A stretch of DNA of 64,000 bases, taken from positions 81,889 through 145,888 of the forward strand of contig JAFVXI010000013.1 in NCBI GenBank assembly GCA_017501245.1, in the 5' to 3' direction. The notes below the pieces were generated by a model. That model ran no database searches and had not been told where the DNA came from. It saw nothing but the letters and a program-made list of their open reading frames with translations. The position numbers and the translations under genes were made by a program. Each line of letters opens with the position of its first letter. Position 1 is the stretch's first letter. This document shows, in pieces, positions 39,792 through 49,573 of this stretch. This DNA comes from Clostridia bacterium. GTDB taxonomy: Bacteria > Bacillota > Clostridia > Oscillospirales > CAG-272.

Positions 39792-41348
39792 ATGGCGAAT
39801 TTACTTTTAAGACACGTTTACAAGATTTACCCCGGCACGGGCAAGGCAAAGAAGAATGCCACGGGCGAGGCTAAGAAAAGGAGCGGCGATTTCGTTGCGG
39901 TCAAGGACTTTAATATGGAGATCAACGACGGCGAGTTCATCGTGTTTGTCGGACCCTCCGGCTGTGGAAAGTCCACCACGCTCAGAATGATCGCCGGACT
40001 TGAGGAGATCAGCGGCGGCGAGCTTTACATAGACGATCAGCTTGTCAACGACGTTGACGCAAAGGACAGAGATATTGCGATGGTTTTCCAGAGCTATGCT
40101 CTTTATCCCCACCTCACGGCTTACGATAATATTGCGTTCGGCCTTAAGATGCGCAAGATCCCCGTCCCCAAGCTTGACAAGGATGGCAATCAGATAGTAG
40201 ACATCGATAAGAGCAAGATCAAGGAGGTTGCAGGCAGGCTCAAGAAGCTTGGCAAGCAGTGCGACGCCCTTGCAAAGGACACTGCAAAGGCAAACGCCGA
40301 GATCCCAACGCTCGAAGCAAGGATCGCCGAGGTCAAGGACCTTTTATCCGTAGCAACCGCAGATCAGGAGGCTAAGCTGAACGACAGGCTCGAGAACCTG
40401 GAGCTTTCATTAGAGCGCCTCGAGAACGATATCGCCTACTATGCGGAAAAGAAGGCATTGCTTGACGTGCGCATCAAGGACGCCGAGGCGGAGCTTGAAT
40501 ATTATACGACCACTCCCGTCCCCCTCAAGAGATACGTTCATATGAGCAAGGAGGAGATAGACGAGAAGGTGCAGTGGGCGGCAGGTATCCTCGGTATAGA
40601 GGAGCTGCTCAGCTCGAGACCCTCGGAGATGTCCGGCGGTCAGCGTCAGCGTATTGCGCTCGGCCGTGCGATGGTCAGAGGCCCCAAGGTCTTCTTGCTT
40701 GACGAGCCGCTCTCAAACCTCGACGCAAAGCTCAGAACGGCGATGAGAGCCGAGATAGTTAAGCTCCACAACCAGCTTAAGACAACCTTTATTTACGTTA
40801 CGCACGATCAGATCGAGGCTATGACGATGGGCACGAGGATCGTAGTAATGAAGCTTGGAGTCATCCAGCAGATCGACACGCCAACAAACCTCTTCGACTA
40901 CCCCGAAAACAAGTTTGTCGCCGGCTTTATCGGAACTCCGCAAATGAACTTCTTTGAGGTCGACATCAAGCGTGTGGGCGACAAGCTTAACGTGACCTTT
41001 GGCGACGGTCAGACCGTCGACCTTAAGCTCTCGGAGCTGCGCACCATAAAGGAGAGCTACCTCGACGGCAGCTCCCACAGCGTCTACCTCGGAGTAAGAG
41101 GCGAGAACATCAAGCTCGACGATGCGGGCATCAAGGCGACGCTTACCATCAAGGAGGTGCTCGGAAATACGACCCAGCTCTTCTTGCGCATGCAAGAAAA
41201 GGATCAGGACTTCATCCTTTCCGTCCCCGAAAGAAACGGATTAGTCCCCGGCGACACCGTTGGCGTAAGCTTCAGTGAAAAGCACATTCATCTTTTCGAC
41301 AAGGAAGAAGAGCTTTCGATCATGTCGAGAGAGTACGGGAACAAATAA
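39792..41348 (+). CDS. Sugar ABC transporter ATPase (MsmX/UgpC-like) with coiled-coil insertion
   Basis: 518 aa from ATG 39792 (GAGGAG 6 nt upstream; TTG 39786 is less likely), against about 370 for the family. Walker A GPSGCGKSTT (54-63), Q-loop MVFQSYALYPHLTAYDN (Gln100), signature MSGGQRQRIALGRA (280-293), Walker B VFLLDEPLSNLDAKLR, H-loop YVTHDQ, then a C-terminal OB regulatory domain. Between AFGLKMRKIP and MSKEEIDEKV, residues about 125-250 are an extra, heptad-rich helical insertion (LKKLGKQCDAL, LNDRLENLELSLERLENDI). A shorter extra loop sits at 15-32. It powers the permeases at 49574 and 50547. First gene of the locus. Confidence 0.93.
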   Translation: MANLLLRHVYKIYPGTGKAKKNATGEAKKRSGDFVAVKDFNMEINDGEFIVFVGPSGCGKSTTLRMIAGLEEISGGELYIDDQLVNDVDAKDRDIAMVFQSYALYPHLTAYDNIAFGLKMRKIPVPKLDKDGNQIVDIDKSKIKEVAGRLKKLGKQCDALAKDTAKANAEIPTLEARIAEVKDLLSVATADQEAKLNDRLENLELSLERLENDIAYYAEKKALLDVRIKDAEAELEYYTTTPVPLKRYVHMSKEEIDEKVQWAAGILGIEELLSSRPSEMSGGQRQRIALGRAMVRGPKVFLLDEPLSNLDAKLRTAMRAEIVKLHNQLKTTFIYVTHDQIEAMTMGTRIVVMKLGVIQQIDTPTNLFDYPENKFVAGFIGTPQMNFFEVDIKRVGDKLNVTFGDGQTVDLKLSELRTIKESYLDGSSHSVYLGVRGENIKLDDAGIKATLTIKEVLGNTTQLFLRMQEKDQDFILSVPERNGLVPGDTVGVSFSEKHIHLFDKEEELSIMSREYGNK

Positions 41349-41351
41349 GCT

Positions 41352-42674
41352 ATGAAAAAATGGTTAAAGTGTTTTGGGCTTGGCTTTTTCTCTCATAAAT
41401 TAGCCAAGGAAAATGCGAGGGGCGGCTACACGAACGTGTTTCTCGGCTTCGTTTTAGCTCTCGCATTCATATGGTCGGGCTTTATCGGCGGATATATGCT
41501 GCCCTTCGATGCGCATTACGGAAATGCGACCGACCTTCGTTCGACCGTTCACTCGGTGTTTGCGACCTCAGACGAGGCTAAGCGCATTGACGCCCTGATA
41601 GAGGACGGCGTTTTCATGGCGAGGTGTGGCGAAGGCGAATACGCCGAAGGTCTTTTAGTCAATACCCTAGACAGAGCAGAGGATAAGCAGAGCTACTCGC
41701 AAAGCGGCTACGACGTCGTTATCGACACTCGCCCCGCAGGATCTCTTGCCGAAATTGAGGCTTACTGCATCTCAAACGACGGTGAGGGCACCGAAATCTC
41801 ATACGAGGATTACCTCACGCTCAGCGACGTCGCCAGACTTAACTTTGAATTCAGAATAAGATATACCGGCAAGGAGCTTGTGCTTACCGATGCCGACATC
41901 GAGCAATACGAAAGCCATCTTGAAGTCAAGGGCGGCGAGACGCTCGAGAGAGCCGAGGCTCTGGCAAGCGAGCTTGAGGCAGGCAAGCTAACCAAGTCCG
42001 ACTACGACAGGGCGGTCTACGAGCTTTATTTCACGAGCTATTACCCCCCGATAACGGCTTACGAAAGCACGTCGAAGGTTCCCCTCTTAAGAAACTACTA
42101 TTATCATGAATATATAAGTAAAGGTATTAATAACTATCTGTTTATATTTGATGATTATATGACCTGCTCCTTTGAGACCGAGGGAGGCACCGGCCTTTCC
42201 TTCTACGGCTTTTACAGTGAGCTTGAGGACGGAGCCCTGGTCAAAGCAGGGGCTGACGTAAGTGAGGCGAAGGCGGCGGCTGACGGCTTTATCAAAAGCG
42301 CATTCCGTGCGAATTGGTTTTTAAACGCCTACGCCTATCTTATGAACGTTATAACCCTTGCACCCTTTATAGCGCTGATGGTGCTGGTGGCGACGCTGCT
42401 GACCTACTCGGTGATGAAGCTGAAGGGGGTCGAAAGCGTGACCTCGCTCGGTGAGATGTTAAAGATCGTCGGCTCGTTCGTTTGGTTCTCCGGGCTGATT
42501 TCCGCCGTTATCTCGGTGGTGTGCGCATTCTTCGTTGATCGCAGCCTGGTAAACGCTATGCCGCCCGTCATATTCTTTATTGCACTTCTCGTGAGGGCGG
42601 TAATATTCGCAATAAAAGAAAATAAGCTTTATCTTGACAAGATAAAACAGCAATCTCTAGAAACGGAGGTTTAA
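41352..42674 (+). CDS. Unknown polytopic membrane protein of the fructan locus
   Basis: 440 aa, starting 3 nt after the ATPase stop. One membrane segment at about 29-50 (VFLGFVLALAFIWSGFIGGY), a roughly 270-residue extracytoplasmic domain (about 55-325) rich in Glu, Tyr and Ser, then four membrane segments at about 326-355, 376-395, 400-415 and so on, and a short charged cytoplasmic tail. MKKWLKCFGLGFFSHKLAKE recalls DUF1189-like membrane proteins, but I do not recognise the family with confidence. Tight packing between transporter ATPase and fructokinase suggests a role in uptake or sensing of fructo-oligosaccharides. Confidence 0.8.
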   Translation: MKKWLKCFGLGFFSHKLAKENARGGYTNVFLGFVLALAFIWSGFIGGYMLPFDAHYGNATDLRSTVHSVFATSDEAKRIDALIEDGVFMARCGEGEYAEGLLVNTLDRAEDKQSYSQSGYDVVIDTRPAGSLAEIEAYCISNDGEGTEISYEDYLTLSDVARLNFEFRIRYTGKELVLTDADIEQYESHLEVKGGETLERAEALASELEAGKLTKSDYDRAVYELYFTSYYPPITAYESTSKVPLLRNYYYHEYISKGINNYLFIFDDYMTCSFETEGGTGLSFYGFYSELEDGALVKAGADVSEAKAAADGFIKSAFRANWFLNAYAYLMNVITLAPFIALMVLVATLLTYSVMKLKGVESVTSLGEMLKIVGSFVWFSGLISAVISVVCAFFVDRSLVNAMPPVIFFIALLVRAVIFAIKENKLYLDKIKQQSLETEV

Positions 42675-42676
42675 AA

Positions 42677-43597
42677 TTGTTACTTTGCATTGGTGAGATA
42701 CTTGCCGATATGATCGGCGAGGAGAAAAACGGAATAATCACTTATGAAAGAAAGGCAGGCGGCGCACCATTTAACGTTGCCTGCGCACTGAATAAGTTTG
42801 GAAGCGAGGTCAAGTTCGTTGGCAGCGTCGGCGACGACCTCATAGGCAAGTTTTTGATAAAATATGCGGGAGAGCTCGGCATGGACACCGCCCATATCAA
42901 AATGGACACGGGTCGCAACACGACGCTTGCGTTCGTGGAGCTTGACGAGGGCGGTGACAGATCCTTCTGCTTCTATCGCAAGGGCACGGCGGACTACTTT
43001 ATGCCCGAGGTAAGCGACGAGCTTATCAGCAAAGCCGACATCGTGTGCATCGGATCGCTGATGCTTTCGGACGCCGACTGCGTTGAATACGCACTTGATA
43101 TCATCGAGCGTGCGCATAAGCTCGGCAAGACCGTAGCCTTCGACGTAAACTATCGTACGGACATTTTCAGGGATAAGGAGAGCGCAGTAAGGACCTACAA
43201 GAGGATCCTCGCAGCCGCGGATATCGTGAAGTTCTCCGAGGACGAGGTCGAGACCTTTACCGAGGACTACGTCGACAGCCTGACCGACAAGCTGGTTTTA
43301 ATAACCCTTGGCAAGGAGGGCAGCGAATGGAGATACGATGGCAAGAGAAATAAGATGCCCACCATCACCGTAAAGCCGATAGACACGACGGGAGCGGGCG
43401 ACGCATTCTTTGCCGGTGCGCTTTCGGTCATAGATAAAAACGGCAAGGCGCCCATGACCGACGACGTTTTGAGCTTTGCTTTAAAATTCGGAAACGTGGC
43501 AGGCGCTCTGAACACCACGGGCAGAGGCGCAATAGACAATCTCCCCGATTTAGACACTATCAATAAATACATAAATAAACAAGGTGAGGAGCAATAA
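42677..43597 (+). CDS. Fructokinase, PfkB family
   Basis: 306 aa from TTG 42677 with GGAGG 7 nt upstream. Substrate motif GGAPFNVACALNKFGSEVKFVGSVGDD, the PfkB signature DTTGAGDAFFAGALSVI with the catalytic Asp, and VAFDVNYRTDIF. Phosphorylates fructose to fructose-6-phosphate at the end of the pathway; PfkB fructokinases are the usual partners of GH32 loci. One nt overlap with the downstream GH32 gene. Confidence 0.92.
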   Translation: MLLCIGEILADMIGEEKNGIITYERKAGGAPFNVACALNKFGSEVKFVGSVGDDLIGKFLIKYAGELGMDTAHIKMDTGRNTTLAFVELDEGGDRSFCFYRKGTADYFMPEVSDELISKADIVCIGSLMLSDADCVEYALDIIERAHKLGKTVAFDVNYRTDIFRDKESAVRTYKRILAAADIVKFSEDEVETFTEDYVDSLTDKLVLITLGKEGSEWRYDGKRNKMPTITVKPIDTTGAGDAFFAGALSVIDKNGKAPMTDDVLSFALKFGNVAGALNTTGRGAIDNLPDLDTINKYINKQGEEQ

Positions 43598-46500
43598 TGA
43601 AGATTTGGTATAAGCTTTTATGTTTATTACTCGTTGCTATCATGTGCTTTTCGTTTGTGGCGTGCGGTGTTACGGACGACACGGACAAGGATGACGACGA
43701 CGCAAGCGAGGGCGGAGATCCCACCCCCGACGACACCCCAGAGGACGGCGATGACGGCACGGAGGACGGCGGCTCTGACGTCACCGACCCCACCCCGGAT
43801 GACACTCCCGACGGCGGCGACGTAGACTTTGACGACGCAGTTGACTACGAGCCTACGACGAACGACGTTGCTATGGAGAGCGGCACCGACACCTTCACTC
43901 TTCTTGACGTCTCTTACAGCAAAGAGGACAAATTCGTTTACACCTCTATCGTTTCGTTTGAAAACGGCGTTGCCGCGGGTCTCGCATTTGGCGCAGAGGA
44001 CGGCTCGCACTACTGGGTGTTCAACGTAGACAGGCAGGCAAACCTCGTTAAGCTGCTTTACTTCACCGTCTCCGACGGCAGGACCTCGGCAGTCGAGCTG
44101 CTGACCGACTACTTCATCGGAAACGACAAGATGACCGACAGCGAAAAGCGCCTCGTCGGCTCTAAGGTCGCAGGCATCGGCAGAGTCCAGCTCAAGGTCG
44201 TGATCACCCCCGATGAGGACGGCGCTCACGCAGAGTTCTACGCTGACAATATCCGCAGATTCGGAATTGACACCGAGATAGACCTCAACACACTTGAAAA
44301 GCTTCCCGAGGGCGTAAGCTACGAGGGCGGAAGCATCGGCTTCAACTGCTTCAATTCCAAGATCAGATTTGCCGATATCTATTACGGAAAGAGCGACTAC
44401 TCCTACTACACCGAGCTTTACCGTAACCAGTATCACTTCTCTCAGTATGCAAACTGGAACAACGATCCTAACGGTCTGATCTATTTCGACGGCTACTATC
44501 ACATCTACTATCAGCACCACCCCTACAACAACTATTGGGGCGATATGTACTGGGGACACGCAAGGAGCAAGGATCTTGCACGCTGGGAGCTGCTCCCCAT
44601 CTGCCTCTTCCCCGATGAAGACTGGAACATGGGCGCCGGCTATATGTGGTCGGGCTCGGCTTACGAATACAGAAAGGGCGACAGCGAAACCATCGACGGC
44701 TTCAACTGGTTCCCGAACGGGGGCGGCAACGGCATCATCGGCTTCTACACCCGTGACGGCGCAATGCAGGATCAGATGATCATGTCGAGCGACGACGGCG
44801 GTATGACCTGGACCAAGCGTAGGCTCATTCCTCAGACTACCGCAACCGCTCCAGACGGCATCTTCCACAAGGTCGCCTGCCGTGACCCGAAGGTCTTCCC
44901 CGTGAGGGTAGAGGACGGAAGGACGACGGCGTGGGGTATGGCGCTTACCGGTCAGCAGGAAAACAGAGTATGGTTCTTAAAGTCCGAAAACCTCTGGGAT
45001 TGGTCCTATGCGGGCGAATTTGCCGCATATGCACCCGAGTGCCCCGACGTAGTTACGCTTACGGCGGATGACGGCGAGATCTACACCGTGCTCACCCTCA
45101 CCGCAAGAGAATACATAGTAGGAAAGCTCTCCTACGACGGAAACATGATCACCTTTACGGATAAGGACGGCGGCGCCATCGACGAGAGCGACTTCCAGAC
45201 GATGGACTTCGGCCCCGACTCCTATGCGACCCAGACCTTCAGCATCAGAGACAGCGAAAGCGACTACTTCGGCAAGACCGTTTCGATCAGCTGGTATGCA
45301 GGCGTTCCCGCAGACACCGACAGCGGTATTTATGCAAATGCTCGAAGGATCTGGAACGGAAGCGGTATGACCATCCCCGTAGTCTGGGGCCTTGCCACCG
45401 AGGGCGACGGATACATCCTCACACAGACGCCCATCGTCAAGGATGGTGGAGCCTTTGAAAAGGTCAAGCTCCTTGAGATAACCGATAAGGCAGTAAACGC
45501 CGAGAGCGAAAACCTCCTCAAGGACGTAAACACTCATATATTCGAGATGCTGCTCAGCATCGACAACCCGAACAACGCACCGATCTCCATAAGGATCAAC
45601 GTCGGCAAGGACGAATACACCGAGATCGGCTGGAATGAGACCGACGGCTACTACGTAGACCGCAGAAATACGTCGTCGGCAGGACTTAACATAAGAGATT
45701 ATCACTTCAAGTTTACCTCCGGACCGAGAAGCTTTGACAGCCAGAGTTTCTACATCCTTTCGGATAACGGCGGCGTCGAGGTGTTCTGCGACGACTTCAA
45801 GATTCCCTTCTACGTTTTGACGCTCGCATCTCCCTACTCCGTTAAGGCTGAGCTTTCGGTTGGCGGCGAGGCAACGGTAAATAGCCTCGTTCTCAACGAG
45901 ATAAAGTCGGTATGGCGTGAGGGTGAGGCAGTTGACGGCGAGACGGTTCTCTACGTCAGCGACGATCAGGTTGAGCTTGACACCTCGCTCACCAAGGAAA
46001 AGCAGGTCACCGCATACTCGACCTCCGGTCAGGAGATAGTCTGGGAGATCAAGGACGGTGGCGATATCGTCGCACTTGAGAGCGTGACCGGCGGCGTCAT
46101 CATAAAGGCTCTTGGCGTAGGCAAGGCAACGCTCATCGCCTCCTGCGGCAACCAGAAGAAGATCGTTAACGTTAACGTTTATTCGGGATATCCCGAAAGC
46201 GATATTCCCTTCACCTCGGACGGCATAGTGTCCGGCGACTGGATCGCAAAGGGCGCAGACATCATAGCATCCACGCCCGCAGGCGACGGATACATTTTAT
46301 CCACGCTCAGCGCATCCGACTTCAATTGCTCGGCATCCTTCTCTCTCGAGGCTGTTGCCGCAGCCTTCATCTTCAGAGCTAAGGCTGATATGAGAGATTA
46401 CATCATCTTCAACTACGACAACAACGAGAGGATCGTCAAGATGTGGTCGCCTCGCGGCGAGATCGGCAGAGCGAGCGCACCCGACGTCGACACGGCAAAC

Positions 46501-47130
46501 GTCGTCCTCAGAGTTGAGGCAAAGGGCAGCTCGATCAAGGCCTACATCAACGGCAGGCTCGTCATCGACACGGTGCTTGCAGAGAGCGAGCCCACCGAGG
46601 GACTCTTCGGCCTGAACGTTTACTCGGGCACGGCGACCTTCAAATCCATTGTCAACTTTAACGCAAACTACACCTACGGCGGAACGGGCAGCCTGACCGT
46701 CGAGGGCGACTCCAAGCAGGTTATCACCTCGCTCTACAACAAGACCCTTGCTAACACGAAGGTTGACAGAGCGTTCTATAAGAGCAACGGCAGAAGCCTT
46801 ATTATCGATCCCGCTTACTTCGAGCTTCTCCCTGTCGGGGACTACACCTTCCGTGCAGTCGGCAGCACAAGCTCCTACGAGTTCAACGTTAAGGTTACCG
46901 CAACTACGGAAACCACCCTTAAGGATATTTCCATCGAGCAGGGCTGTAACGCAGTTATCTATCTTGGTAACGTAGAGGTCTTGACCGTCACGCTCAACGG
47001 CACGGCGCTCACCGAGGATCAGTATAAGATAGAAAACCTTATGCTGACGATATCGGCAGACCTTCTGGCAAGCGAGATCAATGAGATAGTTATCAACGGC
47101 AATAAGACCGTTACGGTCACTATCGTCTGA
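43597..47130 (+). CDS. Multidomain GH32 lipoprotein, probable extracellular levanase/fructanase
   Basis: 1177 aa. Lipobox FSFVAC (Cys23), an acidic Pro/Thr/Asp linker (24-85), a first beta-sandwich (about 86-270) of CBM66/LamG type, the GH32 five-blade propeller with all catalytic residues: nucleophile Asp290 in WNNDPNG, transition-state Asp430 in CRDPKVF, acid/base Glu481 in PECPDV; a GH32 C-terminal sandwich (to about 775); a Big2-like domain (about 785-860); a second CBM66-like sandwich (about 870-1025, FIFRAKADMRDYIIFNYDN); and two further Ig-like modules. CBM66 binds levan chain ends. Tethered outside, it would cut beta-fructan for import. Confidence 0.9.
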   Translation: MKIWYKLLCLLLVAIMCFSFVACGVTDDTDKDDDDASEGGDPTPDDTPEDGDDGTEDGGSDVTDPTPDDTPDGGDVDFDDAVDYEPTTNDVAMESGTDTFTLLDVSYSKEDKFVYTSIVSFENGVAAGLAFGAEDGSHYWVFNVDRQANLVKLLYFTVSDGRTSAVELLTDYFIGNDKMTDSEKRLVGSKVAGIGRVQLKVVITPDEDGAHAEFYADNIRRFGIDTEIDLNTLEKLPEGVSYEGGSIGFNCFNSKIRFADIYYGKSDYSYYTELYRNQYHFSQYANWNNDPNGLIYFDGYYHIYYQHHPYNNYWGDMYWGHARSKDLARWELLPICLFPDEDWNMGAGYMWSGSAYEYRKGDSETIDGFNWFPNGGGNGIIGFYTRDGAMQDQMIMSSDDGGMTWTKRRLIPQTTATAPDGIFHKVACRDPKVFPVRVEDGRTTAWGMALTGQQENRVWFLKSENLWDWSYAGEFAAYAPECPDVVTLTADDGEIYTVLTLTAREYIVGKLSYDGNMITFTDKDGGAIDESDFQTMDFGPDSYATQTFSIRDSESDYFGKTVSISWYAGVPADTDSGIYANARRIWNGSGMTIPVVWGLATEGDGYILTQTPIVKDGGAFEKVKLLEITDKAVNAESENLLKDVNTHIFEMLLSIDNPNNAPISIRINVGKDEYTEIGWNETDGYYVDRRNTSSAGLNIRDYHFKFTSGPRSFDSQSFYILSDNGGVEVFCDDFKIPFYVLTLASPYSVKAELSVGGEATVNSLVLNEIKSVWREGEAVDGETVLYVSDDQVELDTSLTKEKQVTAYSTSGQEIVWEIKDGGDIVALESVTGGVIIKALGVGKATLIASCGNQKKIVNVNVYSGYPESDIPFTSDGIVSGDWIAKGADIIASTPAGDGYILSTLSASDFNCSASFSLEAVAAAFIFRAKADMRDYIIFNYDNNERIVKMWSPRGEIGRASAPDVDTANVVLRVEAKGSSIKAYINGRLVIDTVLAESEPTEGLFGLNVYSGTATFKSIVNFNANYTYGGTGSLTVEGDSKQVITSLYNKTLANTKVDRAFYKSNGRSLIIDPAYFELLPVGDYTFRAVGSTSSYEFNVKVTATTETTLKDISIEQGCNAVIYLGNVEVLTVTLNGTALTEDQYKIENLMLTISADLLASEINEIVINGNKTVTVTIV

Positions 47131-47150
47131 TTATCCATCCACAATATGTA

Positions 47151-47178
47151 CGATATGCCAACAATCGTTGGCATATCG
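47151..47178. promoter_or_regulatory. Perfect 12-bp intercistronic hairpin
   Basis: CGATATGCCAAC (47151-47162) AATC GTTGGCATATCG (47167-47178), between the GH32 and LacI genes. No T-run follows, so it is not a plain terminator; it could stabilise mRNA or be an attenuator or a protein-binding site. Confidence 0.6.
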
Positions 47179-47206
47179 GGGTCAACTCAAGATCGGAGGT
47201 GATCAT

Positions 47207-48175
47207 TTGGAAGCTACAATTAAAGACGTAGCAAAATACGCAGGAGTAGGCGTCGGCACCGTTTCAAGAGTCATAAACAACGAAAAGGCGGTCGGAGCCA
47301 AGACGAGAGCGAAGGTCCTCGAGGCTATGAAGGCTCTCAACTACTCAAGAAACAATATGGCGTTTCGTCTGAGGAAAAACGAAACGAGGATCATCGCACT
47401 TTTAGTCCCCATCATTAACCACCCGTTTTTTGCAAAGCTGGCGTATTACGTAGAGGATGAGGCGAGCAGGTTCGGCTATTCCGTCCTCCTCGTATCCTCT
47501 CAGCAAAAGGTCGACAAGGAAACCGAGATCATAACACGCATCAAGCATAGAGAGGTAGACGGAGCCGTTTTCGTTACTCACTATATGCACGAGAGCGATG
47601 ATCTGCGGGGCTGTCCGATCGTTTCGATCGACAGGACCTTCGGCGGCGATATCCCATACGTCACCAGCGACAACTACGATGCAACGAAAAATGCGATCGG
47701 ATATATGGTAGAGCACGGAGCGAAAAGCATCGGCTTTATCGGCTCTAAGCCTCTGGTTGCATCCGAGGTGCTTGAGAGAGAGCGCGCATACCTCGACGCT
47801 ATGGAGGAATACGATATGCCTCCAAGGATCGTAAACGAGGTCATACAGCATGGAGAGGAGACCATCGTCGTTCAGGACTTTATAAAAAAGCACAAGGACG
47901 TTGACGGAGTTTTCGTATCGGGCTACACGCTCTCCCAGGTTCTCTACGAGGCGGCAACAAGCCTTGGCAAAAGGATCCCCGACGATCTTCAGATCGTATC
48001 CTACGACGGCATCTTCAGTCAGTGGGGCAGCAGCAACATAACGAGCGTTGAGCAGCCCGTAGAGGAGATGGCGAGGCAGGTCGTCAGGCTCCTTATCAAA
48101 AAGATCAGAAACGAAGAGACACCCGCAAGAACGGTTATCAACACCAAGTTTGTGCTTGGAACAACCACTAAATGA
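47207..48175 (+). CDS. LacI-family transcriptional regulator of the fructan locus
   Basis: 322 aa from TTG 47207, chosen for GGAGG 7 nt upstream and because it puts the HTH at the very N-terminus: ATIKDVAKYAGVGVGTVSRV, INNEKAVGAKTRAKVLEAMK, hinge LNYSRNNMAFRLRKNET. The periplasmic-binding-like domain follows (IIALLVPIINHPFFAKLAYY, FIGSKPLVASEVLERERAYL, IVSYDG, VEQPVEEMARQVVRLLI). It most likely binds the two TTGGAAACATTTCCAA operators and releases them with a fructose-derived inducer. Placed inside the locus it controls, giving feedback. Confidence 0.92.
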   Translation: MEATIKDVAKYAGVGVGTVSRVINNEKAVGAKTRAKVLEAMKALNYSRNNMAFRLRKNETRIIALLVPIINHPFFAKLAYYVEDEASRFGYSVLLVSSQQKVDKETEIITRIKHREVDGAVFVTHYMHESDDLRGCPIVSIDRTFGGDIPYVTSDNYDATKNAIGYMVEHGAKSIGFIGSKPLVASEVLERERAYLDAMEEYDMPPRIVNEVIQHGEETIVVQDFIKKHKDVDGVFVSGYTLSQVLYEAATSLGKRIPDDLQIVSYDGIFSQWGSSNITSVEQPVEEMARQVVRLLIKKIRNEETPARTVINTKFVLGTTTK

Positions 48176-48224
48176 TAATAAATGTAAATAAATGCGTACA
48201 AAAGTTGTAAAAAGGAGAAAAACA

Positions 48225-49550
48225 ATGAAAAGATTTTTAACCTCGATCATCTCTATGCTGCTTGCGATCGTTATGTTATTCAGCATGGTCGCATGCGGTG
48301 ACAATGGCGATGGTGGCAATAACGACACTCCCACCGTCGACGCAGAAGGTAACACCATCATCAAGATCATGTTCCACGTTGATAAGTCCTCGACGGAGGG
48401 TCAGGCTTATCAGAAGAGGATAAGCGCCTTCAATGCCGCTTACAAGGATCAGAAGATCAAGGCGCAGGCAGTCTTCAAGGCACGTAGCGCAGGCGCATCC
48501 GGCTACGAGACCGAGCTTCAGAACAACCAGCTTGAGGGCACCCTCGCAGACATCATCACCTTCGACGCACCCAACACCGCTGCATACGCAAGCTCCGGCC
48601 TCCTCTACGACATCAGCGAGCTTATCTCCGCCGAAGAGCAGGATAAGTTCTACTCTCTCAACAAGTACAACGGCAAGCTCTACGGCCTCCCCATTCAGGA
48701 GTCGAGCGCAGGCTTCTTCTACAACAAGAAGATCTTCCGTGATGCGGGCATCGACGTCAGCGGCTACACGGCAGAGAATCCTTGGACGATGGATCAGTTC
48801 AAGAGCGTTTGCGCAAGGCTTAAGCAGTTCGGCGTTACCGCAGTTGATATGCGTATCGACGCAACCAAGGACGAGACTGCACCCTATCTGCTCTATCCCT
48901 TCATCTATGCGGCAGGCGGAAGCTTCGTTTCTGATGACGGCTTCACCGCAAGCGGCTATTACAACTCGAGCGAGACCGCAAAGGGCTTCCAGTTTATCAA
49001 GGATCTCATCACCTCGGGCTACACCTCCTACGCTATCGGCGCGACCGACTTCTTCACCGGCAAGGTAGGTATGTATCTCTCCTCCGGATGGACTATTCCC
49101 GATCTTGACAACAAGTACAGAGAGTATTTCTCCTCCCGTGACGACTGGGGACTTCTTCCCTACCCCAAGGGAGTAGAGGCTGCCAGCGCAACCGGAAGCT
49201 GGTCCTACGCTATAACCAACAATCACCACTCGGATAAGACCGCAACCCTTGAGCTGCTCAAGTGGATGACCTCCGCAGAGAGCTCCGAGGCTATCACCAC
49301 CGCAACGGGAATGATCCCGGCACGCAAGGACGTCGTTAAGGAATACGCACCCGGATCCCCTGAGTACACTCTCCTCAAGCAGCTCGAGCTGAGCGGCAGA
49401 GAGCGCCCCGTCACCGTTGCTTATCCCACCTTCTCCACGACCTTCAACCAGGTCATCTTCGGTCTTGAAAACGGAAACGTGACCGACCTTCTCAACTCGG
49501 CAACCAACACCCTTCAGGATGCAATCGATAAAATCAAGAATCGCGGATAA
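48225..49550 (+). CDS. Sugar ABC transporter solute-binding lipoprotein
   Basis: 441 aa from ATG 48225 (AAAGGAG upstream). Lipobox FSMVAC (Cys24), Asp/Gly linker, then a family 1 solute-binding protein: IIKIMFHVDKSSTEGQAYQKR, LADIITFDAPNTAAYASSGL, LYGLPIQESSAGFFYNKKIF, GKVGMYLSSGWTIPDL, SWSYAITNNHHSDK. Lipid-tethered receptor that captures oligosaccharides and hands them to the permeases downstream. Substrate assignment (fructo-oligosaccharides) is by context. Confidence 0.94.
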   Translation: MKRFLTSIISMLLAIVMLFSMVACGDNGDGGNNDTPTVDAEGNTIIKIMFHVDKSSTEGQAYQKRISAFNAAYKDQKIKAQAVFKARSAGASGYETELQNNQLEGTLADIITFDAPNTAAYASSGLLYDISELISAEEQDKFYSLNKYNGKLYGLPIQESSAGFFYNKKIFRDAGIDVSGYTAENPWTMDQFKSVCARLKQFGVTAVDMRIDATKDETAPYLLYPFIYAAGGSFVSDDGFTASGYYNSSETAKGFQFIKDLITSGYTSYAIGATDFFTGKVGMYLSSGWTIPDLDNKYREYFSSRDDWGLLPYPKGVEAASATGSWSYAITNNHHSDKTATLELLKWMTSAESSEAITTATGMIPARKDVVKEYAPGSPEYTLLKQLELSGRERPVTVAYPTFSTTFNQVIFGLENGNVTDLLNSATNTLQDAIDKIKNRG

Positions 49551-49573
49551 TTTATTTATCGGATGAGTGAAAA

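Noticed and set aside
43627-44868. 413-aa minus-strand open frame
   Set aside because: Antisense to the GH32 lipoprotein, whose catalytic motifs are intact; Val/Ala/Leu-rich shadow composition.
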